Source of the DNA: Halomonas sp. NO4
GTDB taxonomy: Bacteria; Pseudomonadota; Gammaproteobacteria; Pseudomonadales; Halomonadaceae
NCBI RefSeq assembly: GCF_010994375.1
Contig: NZ_WHMA01000004.1
Span: 101,217-165,216 of the forward strand
Reading direction: 5' to 3'
Length of the DNA stretch: 64,000 bases
The notes beneath the pieces were generated by a model, which searched no databases, had not been told where the DNA came from, and saw only the letters and a program-made list of their open reading frames with translations. This document shows, in pieces, positions 47,954 to 55,916 of the stretch (position 1 is the first letter of the stretch; each line of letters opens with the position of its first letter). The position numbers and the translations under genes are program-made.

Positions 47954-50182
47954 ATGGAAGATTCGCACAGCCGCCGCGCGTCCACACCCCCCCCCTCCGG
48001 CAGCGTGCCGGAGGGGGAGAGCCGTGGGCCGGCCGAACCGGCCGGCGACGCCGTCACTCCGCGCCTCAACCAGACGGGAACCGGCATCAAGCCCAAGGCG
48101 ATTCCCGACCCCGAGGCGGACCTCGGCGACCCGAGCCTCTACTTCAACCGCGAGCTCTCCAACCTTCAGTTCAACATCCGTGTGCTGGAGCAGGCCCTCG
48201 ACGAGGCCCACCCGCTGCTCAACCGGCTGATGTTCCTGCTGATTTTCTCGTCGAACATGGACGAATTCTTCGAGATCCGCGTGGCCGGCCTCAAGCACCA
48301 GATCGCCCTGGGCGACGAGTCGACCGGCGCCGACGGGCGCTCGCCGCGCTCGGTGCTTGCCGAGATCAGCCAACTGGCCCACGCCCAGGTGGCGCGTCAG
48401 TACCAGATCCTCAACGAGTCGCTGATTCCCGCCCTGGAGCGCCAGGGGCTGCGCTTCCGTCGTCGCGGCGAATGGAACGACGCCCTGCGCGACTGGGTGC
48501 GCGAGTACTTCGAGAGCGAGATCATGCCGGTGATCAGCCCCATCGGCCTGGATCCCTCCCACCCTTTCCCGCGGCTGGTCAACAAGAGCCTCAACTTCAT
48601 CGTCGAGCTCGAGGGCAAGGACGCCTTCGGGCGCGAAGGGGGCTTGGCCATCCTCCCGGCGCCGCGCTCGCTGCCGCGGGTGATCGCCCTGCCGGAGGCG
48701 CTGTGCGAAGCGGGCTTTCGCGAGTTCGTGTTCCTCTCCTCGATGATCCACGCCCATGCCGAGGAACTGTTTCCGGGCATGGCTGTGCGCGGCCTCTATC
48801 AGTTCCGCCTCACCCGCAACGCCGACCTCTCGGTGGATCCGGAGGAGGTGTCCGACCTGGCCTCGGCGCTGCGCGGCGAGCTGCTGGCACGGCGCTACGG
48901 CAGCGGGGTGCGCCTGGAAGTGGCCGACAACTGTCCCGAGGAGCTCGCCGACTTCCTGCTCAAGCAGTTCGAACTCGAGGCGAGCGACCTCTACCGGGTC
49001 CACGGGCCGGTCAATCTGACGCGCATGATGTCGGTGCTGAGCGAGGTCGACCGCCCCGACCTGCTCTACCGCCCCTTCACCCCGGGCATGGCCAAGTCGC
49101 TGCTGCGCAAGGAGAGCCTGTTCGCCGCCATCGCCGGCGGCGACATCCTCCTCCACCACCCCTTCCAGGCTTTCTCGCCGGTGGAGGACCTGCTGCGCGA
49201 GGCGGCCCGCGACCCCGACGTGCTGGCCATCAAGCAGACGCTCTACCGCACCGGCGCCGACTCGGCCATCGTCGGCGCCCTGGTGGAAGCCGCCGGCAAC
49301 GGCAAGGAAGTGACCGTGGTGATCGAGCTGCGCGCACGCTTCGACGAGGCCGACAACCTGGCACTCGCCTCGCGGCTGCAGGAGGCGGGCGCCATCGTCA
49401 TCTACGGCGTGATGGCCTACAAGACCCACGCCAAGATGATGCACATCGTTCGCCGCGAGCGCGGCAAGCTGCGCCACTACGCCCACCTGGGCACCGGCAA
49501 CTACCACGCCCGGACGGCCAAGCTCTACACCGACTACAGCCTGCTCACCGCCGACCCGACGCTGTGCGCCGATGTGCACAAGGTCTTCCAGCAGCTCTCC
49601 GGCATGGGCCGCGCGCGGCACATCGACCGCCTGCTGCACGCCCCCTTCACCCTGCACGAACGGCTGGTGGCGATGATCGACCGCGAGGCGGAGCACGCCC
49701 GTCGCGGGCGCACCGCGCGCCTGATCATCAAGTGCAACTCGCTGACCGAGCCCAAGCTGATCCAGGCCCTCTATCGGGCCTCCCGGGCGGGGGTGGAATG
49801 CGACCTGATCATCCGCGGCATGTGCTGCCTGCGCCCCGGCGTGCCGGGCATCTCGGAAAGCATTCGCGTGCGGTCGGTGGTGGGACGCTTTCTGGAACAC
49901 ACCCGGGTCTTCCACTTCCACAACGACGGCAAGCCGGAGACCTGGTGCTCCAGTGCCGACTTCATGGCGCGTAACATGTTCCACCGCGTGGAGACCGCCT
50001 TCCCGCTGCGCGACAAGAAGCTTGCCGCCCGAGTGCGCAAGGACCTGGAGACATACCTGGTGGACAACTGCCAGAGCTGGCTACTGCAGCCCGACGGCAC
50101 CTACCACCGCCCGGAGCGCGGCGACAGCGCGCCGATCAGCGCCCAGGAGACGCTGCTCTACGCCTATGCCGCCAAGGCGTGA
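47954..50182 (+). CDS. ppk1: Polyphosphate kinase 1
   Basis: The 742-residue enzyme reversibly makes polyphosphate from ATP. After a low-complexity proline-rich N-terminus (~60 residues), the family region starts YFNRELSNLQFNIRVLEQA. The autophosphorylated histidine is in AKMMHIVRRERG and the second catalytic histidine is in HTRVFHFHNDGK. The N-terminus is longer than in E. coli (688), but the ATG follows AGAGAGACC. In Pseudomonas ppk neighbours hemB and ppx; here ppx is 7.5 kb downstream. Confidence 0.97.
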   Translation: MEDSHSRRASTPPPSGSVPEGESRGPAEPAGDAVTPRLNQTGTGIKPKAIPDPEADLGDPSLYFNRELSNLQFNIRVLEQALDEAHPLLNRLMFLLIFSSNMDEFFEIRVAGLKHQIALGDESTGADGRSPRSVLAEISQLAHAQVARQYQILNESLIPALERQGLRFRRRGEWNDALRDWVREYFESEIMPVISPIGLDPSHPFPRLVNKSLNFIVELEGKDAFGREGGLAILPAPRSLPRVIALPEALCEAGFREFVFLSSMIHAHAEELFPGMAVRGLYQFRLTRNADLSVDPEEVSDLASALRGELLARRYGSGVRLEVADNCPEELADFLLKQFELEASDLYRVHGPVNLTRMMSVLSEVDRPDLLYRPFTPGMAKSLLRKESLFAAIAGGDILLHHPFQAFSPVEDLLREAARDPDVLAIKQTLYRTGADSAIVGALVEAAGNGKEVTVVIELRARFDEADNLALASRLQEAGAIVIYGVMAYKTHAKMMHIVRRERGKLRHYAHLGTGNYHARTAKLYTDYSLLTADPTLCADVHKVFQQLSGMGRARHIDRLLHAPFTLHERLVAMIDREAEHARRGRTARLIIKCNSLTEPKLIQALYRASRAGVECDLIIRGMCCLRPGVPGISESIRVRSVVGRFLEHTRVFHFHNDGKPETWCSSADFMARNMFHRVETAFPLRDKKLAARVRKDLETYLVDNCQSWLLQPDGTYHRPERGDSAPISAQETLLYAYAAKA

Positions 50183-50185
50183 TGC

Positions 50186-50698
50186 TCATTTCTTGCGGAA
50201 GGCGCGCAGATCCTCGGGATCGAAGCCCTCGACCTGCTCGGGCAGCCCCTTGTCGCGGCGCAGCTGACGCACCCGCACCCGCTCGGCCGCCCGCTCGCTG
50301 TCGTCGTCGAGGGTACGGCCGTTGAGCTCAGCGAGCTGCGTCATGCCCTGGTGGTAGGCGGTCAGCAGATGCAGGGCGACGTCGTTGCCCTCGTCCACGG
50401 CTTGGCGCAGGGTCGAGAGGTAGCCGCTGAGCCGCGAGAGGTGGTGCTTGAGCTGCCAGACGTAGCGCATCTCCGCCATCCAGGGGCGCTCGCGCAGCAC
50501 CGCGAACACCAGGCTGGTGGCCATCAGCCCCAGCAGCACGCCCAGGGCGTTGAGCCACAGGCTGGAGCCGAACGTCGCGGTGAGCAACTGGGCGAACACC
50601 AGCCCGAAGACGATCAGCTGGCCGGCCATGGCAACGCTGATGATGCGCGCCTTGCGGCGGTAGGTCGCCGGGTCGTGGTGTTCGAAGTGAAACGGCAT
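50186..50698 (-). CDS. DUF3087-like two-helix membrane protein
   Basis: The 170-residue protein has two predicted transmembrane helices (about residues 20-40 and 50-68) followed by a charged helical cytoplasmic region (EMRYVWQLKHHLSRLSGYL; ERAAERVRVRQLRRDKG). It resembles the uncharacterised DUF3087 family seen in Halomonas and Marinobacter; this assignment is from memory. It converges on ppk1 with a 3-bp gap. Function unknown. Confidence 0.7.
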   Translation of the reverse strand: MPFHFEHHDPATYRRKARIISVAMAGQLIVFGLVFAQLLTATFGSSLWLNALGVLLGLMATSLVFAVLRERPWMAEMRYVWQLKHHLSRLSGYLSTLRQAVDEGNDVALHLLTAYHQGMTQLAELNGRTLDDDSERAAERVRVRQLRRDKGLPEQVEGFDPEDLRAFRKK

Positions 50699-50892
50699 GC
50701 GGGGCTCCTCGGGCGGACGGGACTGGCGGGATTATCCCGACATCGTCCGCCCGGGTACAGGGCCAACCACTGGCTCCGGCAACAGGCCTACGGGGAGGCG
50801 CTGTGAATACCTCCCTGTACGCTACCGACGCCATCCCTGGCGTCGGACCTTCCCTCTGGCCTGTTCCCGGCGCCGCTCACAGCGGTGGCGAC

Positions 50893-51960
50893 TCAGCGCA
50901 ACTGCTCGGCGGCCTCGCGCAGCAGCGCCTCGGTCTCCTCCCAGCCCAGGCAGGCATCGGTGATGGAGACGCCGTAGCGCAACGCACCGGGCTCCAGCGG
51001 CTGCTTGCCCGCGTTCAGGTGGCTCTCGAGCATCACCCCGGCCAGCGCCGTCTCCCCGTCCCGGCGCTGGGCGAGCACGTCGCGCAATACCGCCGCCTGG
51101 CGACAGTGATCCTTGCGCGCGTTGGCGTGGCTGCAGTCCACCATCAGGCGCGGGCGGAGCCCGGCGCCCTCCAGCGCCTCGCGCGCCGCGCGCACCGAGG
51201 CGGCATCGTGGTTGGGGCCGCCGTGGCCGCCGCGCAGCACCAGCTGGGCATGGGCGTTGCCGGCGGTGTCGCGCACCACCGGCTGGCCGGCGGCGTCCAG
51301 GGCGAAGTGCTGATGGGGGTGGGCGGCGGCACGCATGGCGTCCAGCGCCACGCCGATATCGCCGCCGGTGGCGTTCTTGAAGCCCACGGCGGCCTCCAGG
51401 CCGCTGGCCAGCTCACGATGCAGCTGCGATTCGGTGGTGCGCGCGCCGATCGCCACCCAGGCCAGCAAATCCTCCAGGTAAGGCGCCAGCATCGGCTGCA
51501 GCAGCTCGGTGGCCACCGGCAGGCCGAGGGCGGCGATCTCGCGCATCAGCTGGCGCGACAGGGCCAGGCCGCGGGCCATGTCGCCGCTGCCGTCCAAATC
51601 GGGATCGTAGACGAGCCCCTTCCAGCCCACCGTGGTACGCGGCTTCTCGACGTAGACGCGCATCACCGGCAACAGCCGGTCGGAAACGGCGGACGTCAGC
51701 TCGGCGAGGCGTCGGGCATAGGCCAGGGCCGCCGCCGGGTCGTGGATCGAGCAGGGGCCCACCACCACCAGCAGGCGATCGTCCTCGCCGCTGAGGATGC
51801 GCTTGACGGCGTCGCGCTGGGCGGCGACCTGAGACGCGAGCTGGGGCGAGCGGGGCAACCGGGCATGCAGCTCGGCGGGGGTGGGCAGCCGCGTCTCGCG
51901 GCCGGTGTCGGTGGCAGTGTCGAGGGGCTGGCGTTCGGCCAGGGAAAGCGGGGCATTCAT
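50893..51960 (-). CDS. 3-deoxy-7-phosphoheptulonate (DAHP) synthase, class I
   Basis: The 355-residue enzyme condenses phosphoenolpyruvate and erythrose 4-phosphate, the committed step of aromatic biosynthesis. Signatures: VVVGPCSIHDP (about residues 58-68), MRVYVEKPRTTVGWKGL, GARTTESQLHRELASGL, LRGGHGGPNHD and MVDCSHANARKDH. It is the AroF/G/H type, but which amino acid inhibits it cannot be read with confidence, so no symbol is assigned. The ATG at 51960 follows GGAG with a 9-nt spacer; that Shine-Dalgarno lies inside a leader ORF ending 5 nt upstream (51966-52130). An aromatic-rich upstream region (52273-52431) suggests control by aromatic amino-acid supply. Confidence 0.96.
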   Translation of the reverse strand: MNAPLSLAERQPLDTATDTGRETRLPTPAELHARLPRSPQLASQVAAQRDAVKRILSGEDDRLLVVVGPCSIHDPAAALAYARRLAELTSAVSDRLLPVMRVYVEKPRTTVGWKGLVYDPDLDGSGDMARGLALSRQLMREIAALGLPVATELLQPMLAPYLEDLLAWVAIGARTTESQLHRELASGLEAAVGFKNATGGDIGVALDAMRAAAHPHQHFALDAAGQPVVRDTAGNAHAQLVLRGGHGGPNHDAASVRAAREALEGAGLRPRLMVDCSHANARKDHCRQAAVLRDVLAQRRDGETALAGVMLESHLNAGKQPLEPGALRYGVSITDACLGWEETEALLREAAEQLR

Positions 51961-51965
51961 GGCAA

Positions 51966-52130
51966 TCAACTCCGTGAGGTCGGCAAACATCGTGTCGAGG
52001 TCATGCCACCGGCAGTCTCACGGTCGGAGGTGGCGCACTGGACCGACCGCGGCTCGCTAAATCGCCAATAGCCGTAGTAGCCAGCGAAACCGGGCTGCGG
52101 GCGATGGGCGACGGCGATGGGTGCGGTCAT
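51966..52130 (-). CDS. Aromatic-rich leader peptide 2 of the DAHP synthase gene
   Basis: A 54-codon ORF begins at an ATG with a strong AGGAGAAGC ribosome-binding site and contains F15-A-G-Y18-Y19-G-Y21-W22-R-F24: six aromatic codons in ten. The rest is unremarkable, and it stops (TGA 51968-51966) only 5 nt before the DAHP synthase ATG, so the two are probably translationally coupled. Within its 3' half, CCGACCGTGAG (52027-52017) can pair either with CGGTCGG upstream (52049-52043) or with CTCACGG (51978-51972), which overlaps the DAHP synthase Shine-Dalgarno. The composition matches leader peptides of attenuated aromatic operons (trpL, pheL). Function is inferred. Confidence 0.72.
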   Translation of the reverse strand: MTAPIAVAHRPQPGFAGYYGYWRFSEPRSVQCATSDRETAGGMTSTRCLPTSRS

Positions 52131-52185
52131 GGTGCTTCTCCTGATTGTCGTGTCTCGCTTCAGGTTGCTTGGCGGCCGGAAACGC

Positions 52186-52219
52186 AGAACCCCCGGGCGG
52201 GCGGCCGTCCGGGGGTTCT
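52186..52219 (-). terminator. Strong hairpin between the two leader ORFs (attenuator candidate)
   Basis: An 11-bp perfect stem (AGAACCCCCGG / CCGGGGGTTCT) with a 12-nt loop lies between leader 1 and leader 2. On the minus strand it is followed by GCGTTTCC, only a weak U-run. It could be an attenuator terminator controlled by ribosome position on leader 1, or a transcript-stabilising hairpin. Confidence 0.6.
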
Positions 52220-52272
52220 CTGCGGAGGCGGCCCTGGTGGGGTGTGCCTCCCGGCGATGTCGCGTCTTGCGT

Positions 52273-52431
52273 TCAGGACATGGCCGCCGGCACACCGGTC
52301 ATAAACCAGTAGCCGAACCAATAGCCACGAGGTGACACGCCCTGCATGCCCTTTCCACCGCGACCGGCCACGGCCTCTACGCCACACGAGGCGGCGAGGG
52401 AAGCAGGGTTGGCAGGGCGCTGTCGGGTCAT
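52273..52431 (-). CDS. Aromatic-rich leader peptide 1 upstream of the DAHP synthase gene
   Basis: A 52-codon ORF starts with ATG after AGGAGAG and ends in a second aromatic cluster: Y37-W38-F39-G-Y41-W42-F43, then nine more codons. The density (six of seven codons aromatic, covering Tyr, Trp and Phe) is far above chance. A candidate promoter TTGCCA-17-CACGAT lies just upstream. It ends 53 nt before the strong hairpin at 52186-52219, and GGCGGCC at its end (52288-52282) can pair with GGCCGCC (52233-52227). It is not similar to any protein I recognise; a role as a sensing leader peptide is inferred. Confidence 0.68.
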   Translation of the reverse strand: MTRQRPANPASLAASCGVEAVAGRGGKGMQGVSPRGYWFGYWFMTGVPAAMS

Positions 52432-52455
52432 GGCACTCTCCTGAAGTCGGCTTTC

Positions 52456-52484
52456 ATCGTGCCGCATCGCCGCGGGCTTGGCAA
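52456..52484 (-). promoter_or_regulatory. Candidate promoter of the DAHP synthase leader
   Basis: On the minus strand TTGCCA (52484-52479; 5 of 6 to consensus) and CACGAT (52461-52456; 3 of 6) are 17 bp apart. It would start transcription about 20 bp upstream of leader ORF 1. Confidence 0.4.
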
Positions 52485-52490
52485 GAGCGG

Positions 52491-52616
52491 CTAGCCGCTG
52501 ACCACCTGCACCCAGCCGATGGTCGCCGGCAGGGCAGCCATGCCGACGACCACCACCAGACCCAGCACCAGCGACAGCAGCCCGCTGTCGTCACGAAAGT
52601 CGTCATGATGCGCCAT
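52491..52616 (-). CDS. 41-residue single-pass membrane protein, unknown
   Basis: A short ORF reading MAHHDDFRDDSGLL... has an acidic/histidine-rich N-terminus (residues 1-11) and one strongly hydrophobic helix (about residues 13-37, LLSLVLGLVVVVG then AALPATIGWV). The ATG is preceded by GAGG at suitable spacing (GAGGTATTCCCC). The stop lies inside a 14-bp palindrome AGCGGCTAGCCGCT (52486-52499). It is on the same strand as the DAHP synthase leaders, 59 bp upstream of leader 1. I do not recognise the family and cannot assign a function. Confidence 0.6.
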   Translation of the reverse strand: MAHHDDFRDDSGLLSLVLGLVVVVGMAALPATIGWVQVVSG

Positions 52617-52715
52617 GGGGAATACCTCGTTTTCTCGTCAGGGGCATCAGTTTACCGCAGGCGACGCCGGCCATCGACCGCATGGGGCGGCAACCCAGAG
52701 GCAATCATAGATAGT

Positions 52716-52807
52716 GTGGGAGGGAGCTTCAGCTCGCGAAGCAGCGCGCAGCGCTGCCCAAACGGGGCGCCTTTCGGCGCCTTCGCCCGGCAGAGCCGGC
52801 CTCCCAC
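52716..52807 (+). repeat. REPIN-like repeat, copy 3
   Basis: A 92-bp element bounded by GTGGGAGG / CCTCCCAC, differing from copy 1 (14813-14903) at only a few positions. Two REP-like halves in inverted orientation flank a short linker with GGCGCC...GGCGCC. It lies between folM and the 41-residue membrane protein gene. Confidence 0.85.
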
Positions 52808-52860
52808 TCCTGCTGCCTGGCCATGTCAGGGCATGACCAACTTGCGATTGCCTTGGGCAA

Positions 52861-53574
52861 TCAGCGCAGGTGGCGCCCGCCGTCGACCGGCAGGGTGATG
52901 CCGGTGACGTAGCGGTTGTCGAGCAGGTAGCGCAGGCTCTGGTAGATCACCCCGGGACCGGGGACCATCTCCATGGCCGACTTGGCCTTGGCCTTGGCCA
53001 CGTAGGCGTCGCTGTCACCCTCGTTGAGCATGATCAGTGCCGGGGCAATGGCGTTGACCTGGATCGACGGGGCGTACATCGCCGCGAAGGAGAGCGTCAG
53101 GTTGGCCAGCCCCGCCTTGGTAGCGGCATAGGCGGCGTGCTTCCTCGAGCCCTTCTGCACTACATGATCGGTCAGGTGGACGATATCGCGCTGGGGCTCG
53201 CGGCACGCCTCGAGCAGCTCGCGGCCGTGGAGGTTGATCAGGTAGGGCGCCTGCATATGGATACGAAACAGCCGCTCGAAGTTAGCGCCCGCCTCGTCGC
53301 CGACGGAGTCCGGCGCCCAGTCGCTGGCGTTGTGCACGATGGCGCGCAGCGCCCCCGTCTCGGCCTTGAGCCGAGCGAGGAAGTCGAGGATGCCCGCCTC
53401 CGTGGCGAAGTCGGCCTGCAGGGTGACCACGCCGCGACGACGCAGTTCGTCCAGTGCGGGCCGCTCGCGGCGGTAGCTGATGATCACCGGATGGCCGTCG
53501 TCGATGAGGCGCTCGGCGCAGTGGCGGCCCAGCCGCTGGGCACCGCCGGTGATGAGAATCGGCGCGGCGCTCAC
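52861..53574 (-). CDS. folM: Dihydromonapterin reductase FolM (SDR family)
   Basis: The 237-residue short-chain dehydrogenase has a TGGAQRLG cofactor loop (residues 9-16), NAS motif (IVHNASDW) and catalytic YxxxK in AYAATKAGLANLTLSFAA. HNASDW, GPGVIYQSLRYLLDNRYVTG and the PVDGGRHL ending resemble E. coli FolM, which reduces dihydromonapterin and dihydrofolate. The GTG start overlaps the fre stop (GTGA). Identity versus another pteridine-type SDR is likely but not certain. Confidence 0.85.
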   Translation of the reverse strand: MSAAPILITGGAQRLGRHCAERLIDDGHPVIISYRRERPALDELRRRGVVTLQADFATEAGILDFLARLKAETGALRAIVHNASDWAPDSVGDEAGANFERLFRIHMQAPYLINLHGRELLEACREPQRDIVHLTDHVVQKGSRKHAAYAATKAGLANLTLSFAAMYAPSIQVNAIAPALIMLNEGDSDAYVAKAKAKSAMEMVPGPGVIYQSLRYLLDNRYVTGITLPVDGGRHLR

Positions 53575-54350
53575 GAGCCGGTCTCCCGCTTGAGGCTGCC
53601 CACGGTGGGCACCAGAGGGCGGCGCGGGGCGTAGGCGAAGACATCGGAGAAGGTGCGCGAGGCCTCGAGACCGAGCGAAGCGAGCACGTCCACGCAGGCG
53701 TAGACCATGCCCGGCGAGCCGGATAGGTAGACGTCGTGGTCGCCGGCATCGGCGAGATCCAGGGCCAGCGCCTCGTCGATGCGCCCGCGGTGGGCGATCA
53801 CCCGCTCGCCGGCGACCGGGGTCTCCGGGGCCCGTTCGGTCACCATATGGAAGCGGAACGTCGGGTACTCCGCGGCCCACTGCCGCGGCAGGCTCTCCAG
53901 GTAGAGGTCGCGGCGCTCGCGGGCGGCCCACCACAGCTCGATGGGGCGCTCGGGCGCCTCGTGCAGGGAGGCCTCGATGATCGCCTTCATCTGGGCGAAG
54001 CCGGTGCCGGCGGCAATCAGCAGCAGCGGGCGCGTACTCTCGCTGTCCAGCACGCAGTCGCCGCCAGGCAGGTGCAGGGTGAGCCGCTCGGCGACCTGGA
54101 CGAGCTCGCGCAGGCGCGCCGAGTTGCCGCGCTCCGGCCAGTGCTGGATGTGCAGCTCCAGGGTGCCGTCGCCGGCGTGGGCGTTGGCGATGGAGAACGG
54201 CACCCAGGTGTCGTCGTCGAGCTTGAGCTGCAGGTACTGGCCCGGCGCGTGGGCCATGGCCTCGGCGCGCCCTTCCAGGCGCACCCGGAACACGTCGGGG
54301 GTCAGGTCCTCCACCGCCGTCACCTGGCAGGTCAGGGTCCTTGCCGTCAT
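53571..54350 (-). CDS. fre: NAD(P)H-flavin reductase Fre
   Basis: The 259-residue reductase produces reduced flavin from NAD(P)H. The flavin-binding [39 protein letters not shown] nucleotide motif and the [18 protein letters not shown] ending match E. coli Fre/UbiB-type proteins. It overlaps ubiD by 4 bp (ATGA); the ubiD-fre order is also found in E. coli, where reduced FMN supports UbiX/UbiD chemistry. A C-terminal extension (to RETGS) exceeds E. coli Fre by about 25 residues. Confidence 0.92.
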   Translation of the reverse strand: MTARTLTCQVTAVEDLTPDVFRVRLEGRAEAMAHAPGQYLQLKLDDDTWVPFSIANAHAGDGTLELHIQHWPERGNSARLRELVQVAERLTLHLPGGDCVLDSESTRPLLLIAAGTGFAQMKAIIEASLHEAPERPIELWWAARERRDLYLESLPRQWAAEYPTFRFHMVTERAPETPVAGERVIAHRGRIDEALALDLADAGDHDVYLSGSPGMVYACVDVLASLGLEASRTFSDVFAYAPRRPLVPTVGSLKRETGS

Positions 54351-55843
54351 GAATGCCTCTTGTCGTGTGTGTCGGGGAGCGCGATGCCCAGCTCGTTCCA
54401 GCGTTCGCTGACGCGGGCCTTGATGGCCTCATCCATGACGATGGGCGTGCCCCATTCGCGGTCGGTCTCGCCGGACCACTTGGCGGTGGCGTCGAGCCCC
54501 ATCTTGGAACCGAGTCCGGCCACGGGCGAGGCGAAGTCCAGGTAGTCGATGGGCGTGTTCTCCACCATCACGGTGTCGCGGGCCGGGTCCATGCGCGTGG
54601 TGATGGCCCAGATCACGTCCTTCCAGTCGCGCGCGCTGACGTCGTCGTCGAGCACCACCACGAACTTGGTGTACATGAACTGGCGCAGGAAGCTCCACAC
54701 GCCCATCATCACCCGCTTGGCGTGGCCGGGGTACTGCTTCTTCATGGTCACCACCGCCATGCGGTAGGAGCAACCCTCCGGCGGCAGGTAGAAGTCGACG
54801 ATCTCGGGGAACTGCTTGCGCAGGATCGGCACGAACACTTCATTGAGCGCCACGCCCAGTATCGCCGGCTCGTCGGGCGGCCTTCCGGTGTAGGTCGAAT
54901 GGTAGATGGCATCGCGGCGCTGCGTCAGGCGCGTCACGGTGAACACCGGGAATTCGTCGACCTCGTTGTAGTAGCCGGTGTGATCGCCGTAGGGCCCTTC
55001 CGGCGCCATGTCGTCAGGGTAGATGAAGCCCTCGAGAATGATCTCGGCGGAGGCCGGCACCTCCAGGTCGGCGTGACCACACTTGACCAGCTCGGTGCGC
55101 GAGCCGCGCAACAGCCCGGCGAAGGCGTATTCGGACAGCGTGTCCGGCACCGGGGTCACCGCCCCCAGGATGGTGGCCGGGTCGGCGCCCAGCGCTACCG
55201 CCACGGGGAAGGGCTCGCCGGGATGGGCGGCTTGCCACTCCTGGAAGTCCAGTGCGCCGCCGCGGTGGGAGAGCCAGCGCATGATCAGGCGATTGCGACC
55301 GAGCTTCTGCTGACGGTAGATCCCCAGGTTTTGGCGCGTCTTGTGCGGCCCCTTGGTCACCACCAGCGGCCAGGTGACCAGCGGGGCGGCATCGCCCGGC
55401 CAGCAGTGCTGGATGGGCAGGCGGTCGAGGTCGACCGCCTCGCCCTCGAACACCCGCTCCTGCACCGGCGCCGAGCGCACCCGCTTGGGCCCCATGCTCA
55501 TTACCTGCTTGAAGATCGGCAGCTTGTCCCAGGCATCGCGCATGCCCTTGGGGGGATCGGGCTCCTTGAGGAAGGCGAGCAGCTTGCCCACCTCGCCCAG
55601 CGCCTCGACCGACGCCTCGCCCATGCCCAGCGCGACCCGCTGGGGCGTGCCGAACAGGTTGCCGAGCAGCGGCATGGCGTGGCCCTTGACGTTCTCGAAG
55701 AGCAGCGCTGGCCCGCCGGCGCGCAGGGTGCGGTCGCAGATCTCGGTGATCTCCAGGTAGGGATCCACTTCGGCGGTCACCCGCTGGAGCTCGCCCCGTT
55801 CCTCGAGGGCCGCGATGAAGTCACGCAGATCCTTGTACTTCAT
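54347..55843 (-). CDS. ubiD: 4-hydroxy-3-polyprenylbenzoate decarboxylase UbiD
   Basis: The 498-residue prenyl-FMN enzyme decarboxylates the ubiquinone precursor. Blocks include [19 protein letters not shown], the [23 protein letters not shown] region that binds cofactor, [22 protein letters not shown] with the catalytic glutamates, and [26 protein letters not shown]. Length equals E. coli UbiD (497). The ATG at 55843 fits the family. It heads the ubiD-fre-folM cluster. Confidence 0.97.
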   Translation of the reverse strand: MKYKDLRDFIAALEERGELQRVTAEVDPYLEITEICDRTLRAGGPALLFENVKGHAMPLLGNLFGTPQRVALGMGEASVEALGEVGKLLAFLKEPDPPKGMRDAWDKLPIFKQVMSMGPKRVRSAPVQERVFEGEAVDLDRLPIQHCWPGDAAPLVTWPLVVTKGPHKTRQNLGIYRQQKLGRNRLIMRWLSHRGGALDFQEWQAAHPGEPFPVAVALGADPATILGAVTPVPDTLSEYAFAGLLRGSRTELVKCGHADLEVPASAEIILEGFIYPDDMAPEGPYGDHTGYYNEVDEFPVFTVTRLTQRRDAIYHSTYTGRPPDEPAILGVALNEVFVPILRKQFPEIVDFYLPPEGCSYRMAVVTMKKQYPGHAKRVMMGVWSFLRQFMYTKFVVVLDDDVSARDWKDVIWAITTRMDPARDTVMVENTPIDYLDFASPVAGLGSKMGLDATAKWSGETDREWGTPIVMDEAIKARVSERWNELGIALPDTHDKRHS

Positions 55844-55869
55844 TGGGTTTCCCGATTCTGCCATAACGA

Positions 55870-55896
55870 AAGGGGCAGCATATCACGCCGCCCCTT
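55870..55896 (-). terminator. Hairpin after rho
   Basis: A 7-bp stem (AAGGGGC / GCCCCTT) with a 13-nt loop lies 21 bp past the rho stop; the minus-strand tail is TCGTTATGG, so it is a moderate candidate. Confidence 0.4.
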
Positions 55897-55916
55897 CGCT
55901 CACCGCCCGATGCCGA

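Noticed and set aside
50803-52071. A 422-codon plus-strand frame over the DAHP synthase gene and its leader
   Set aside because: Antisense shadow of the DAHP synthase gene; no start context and no family match.
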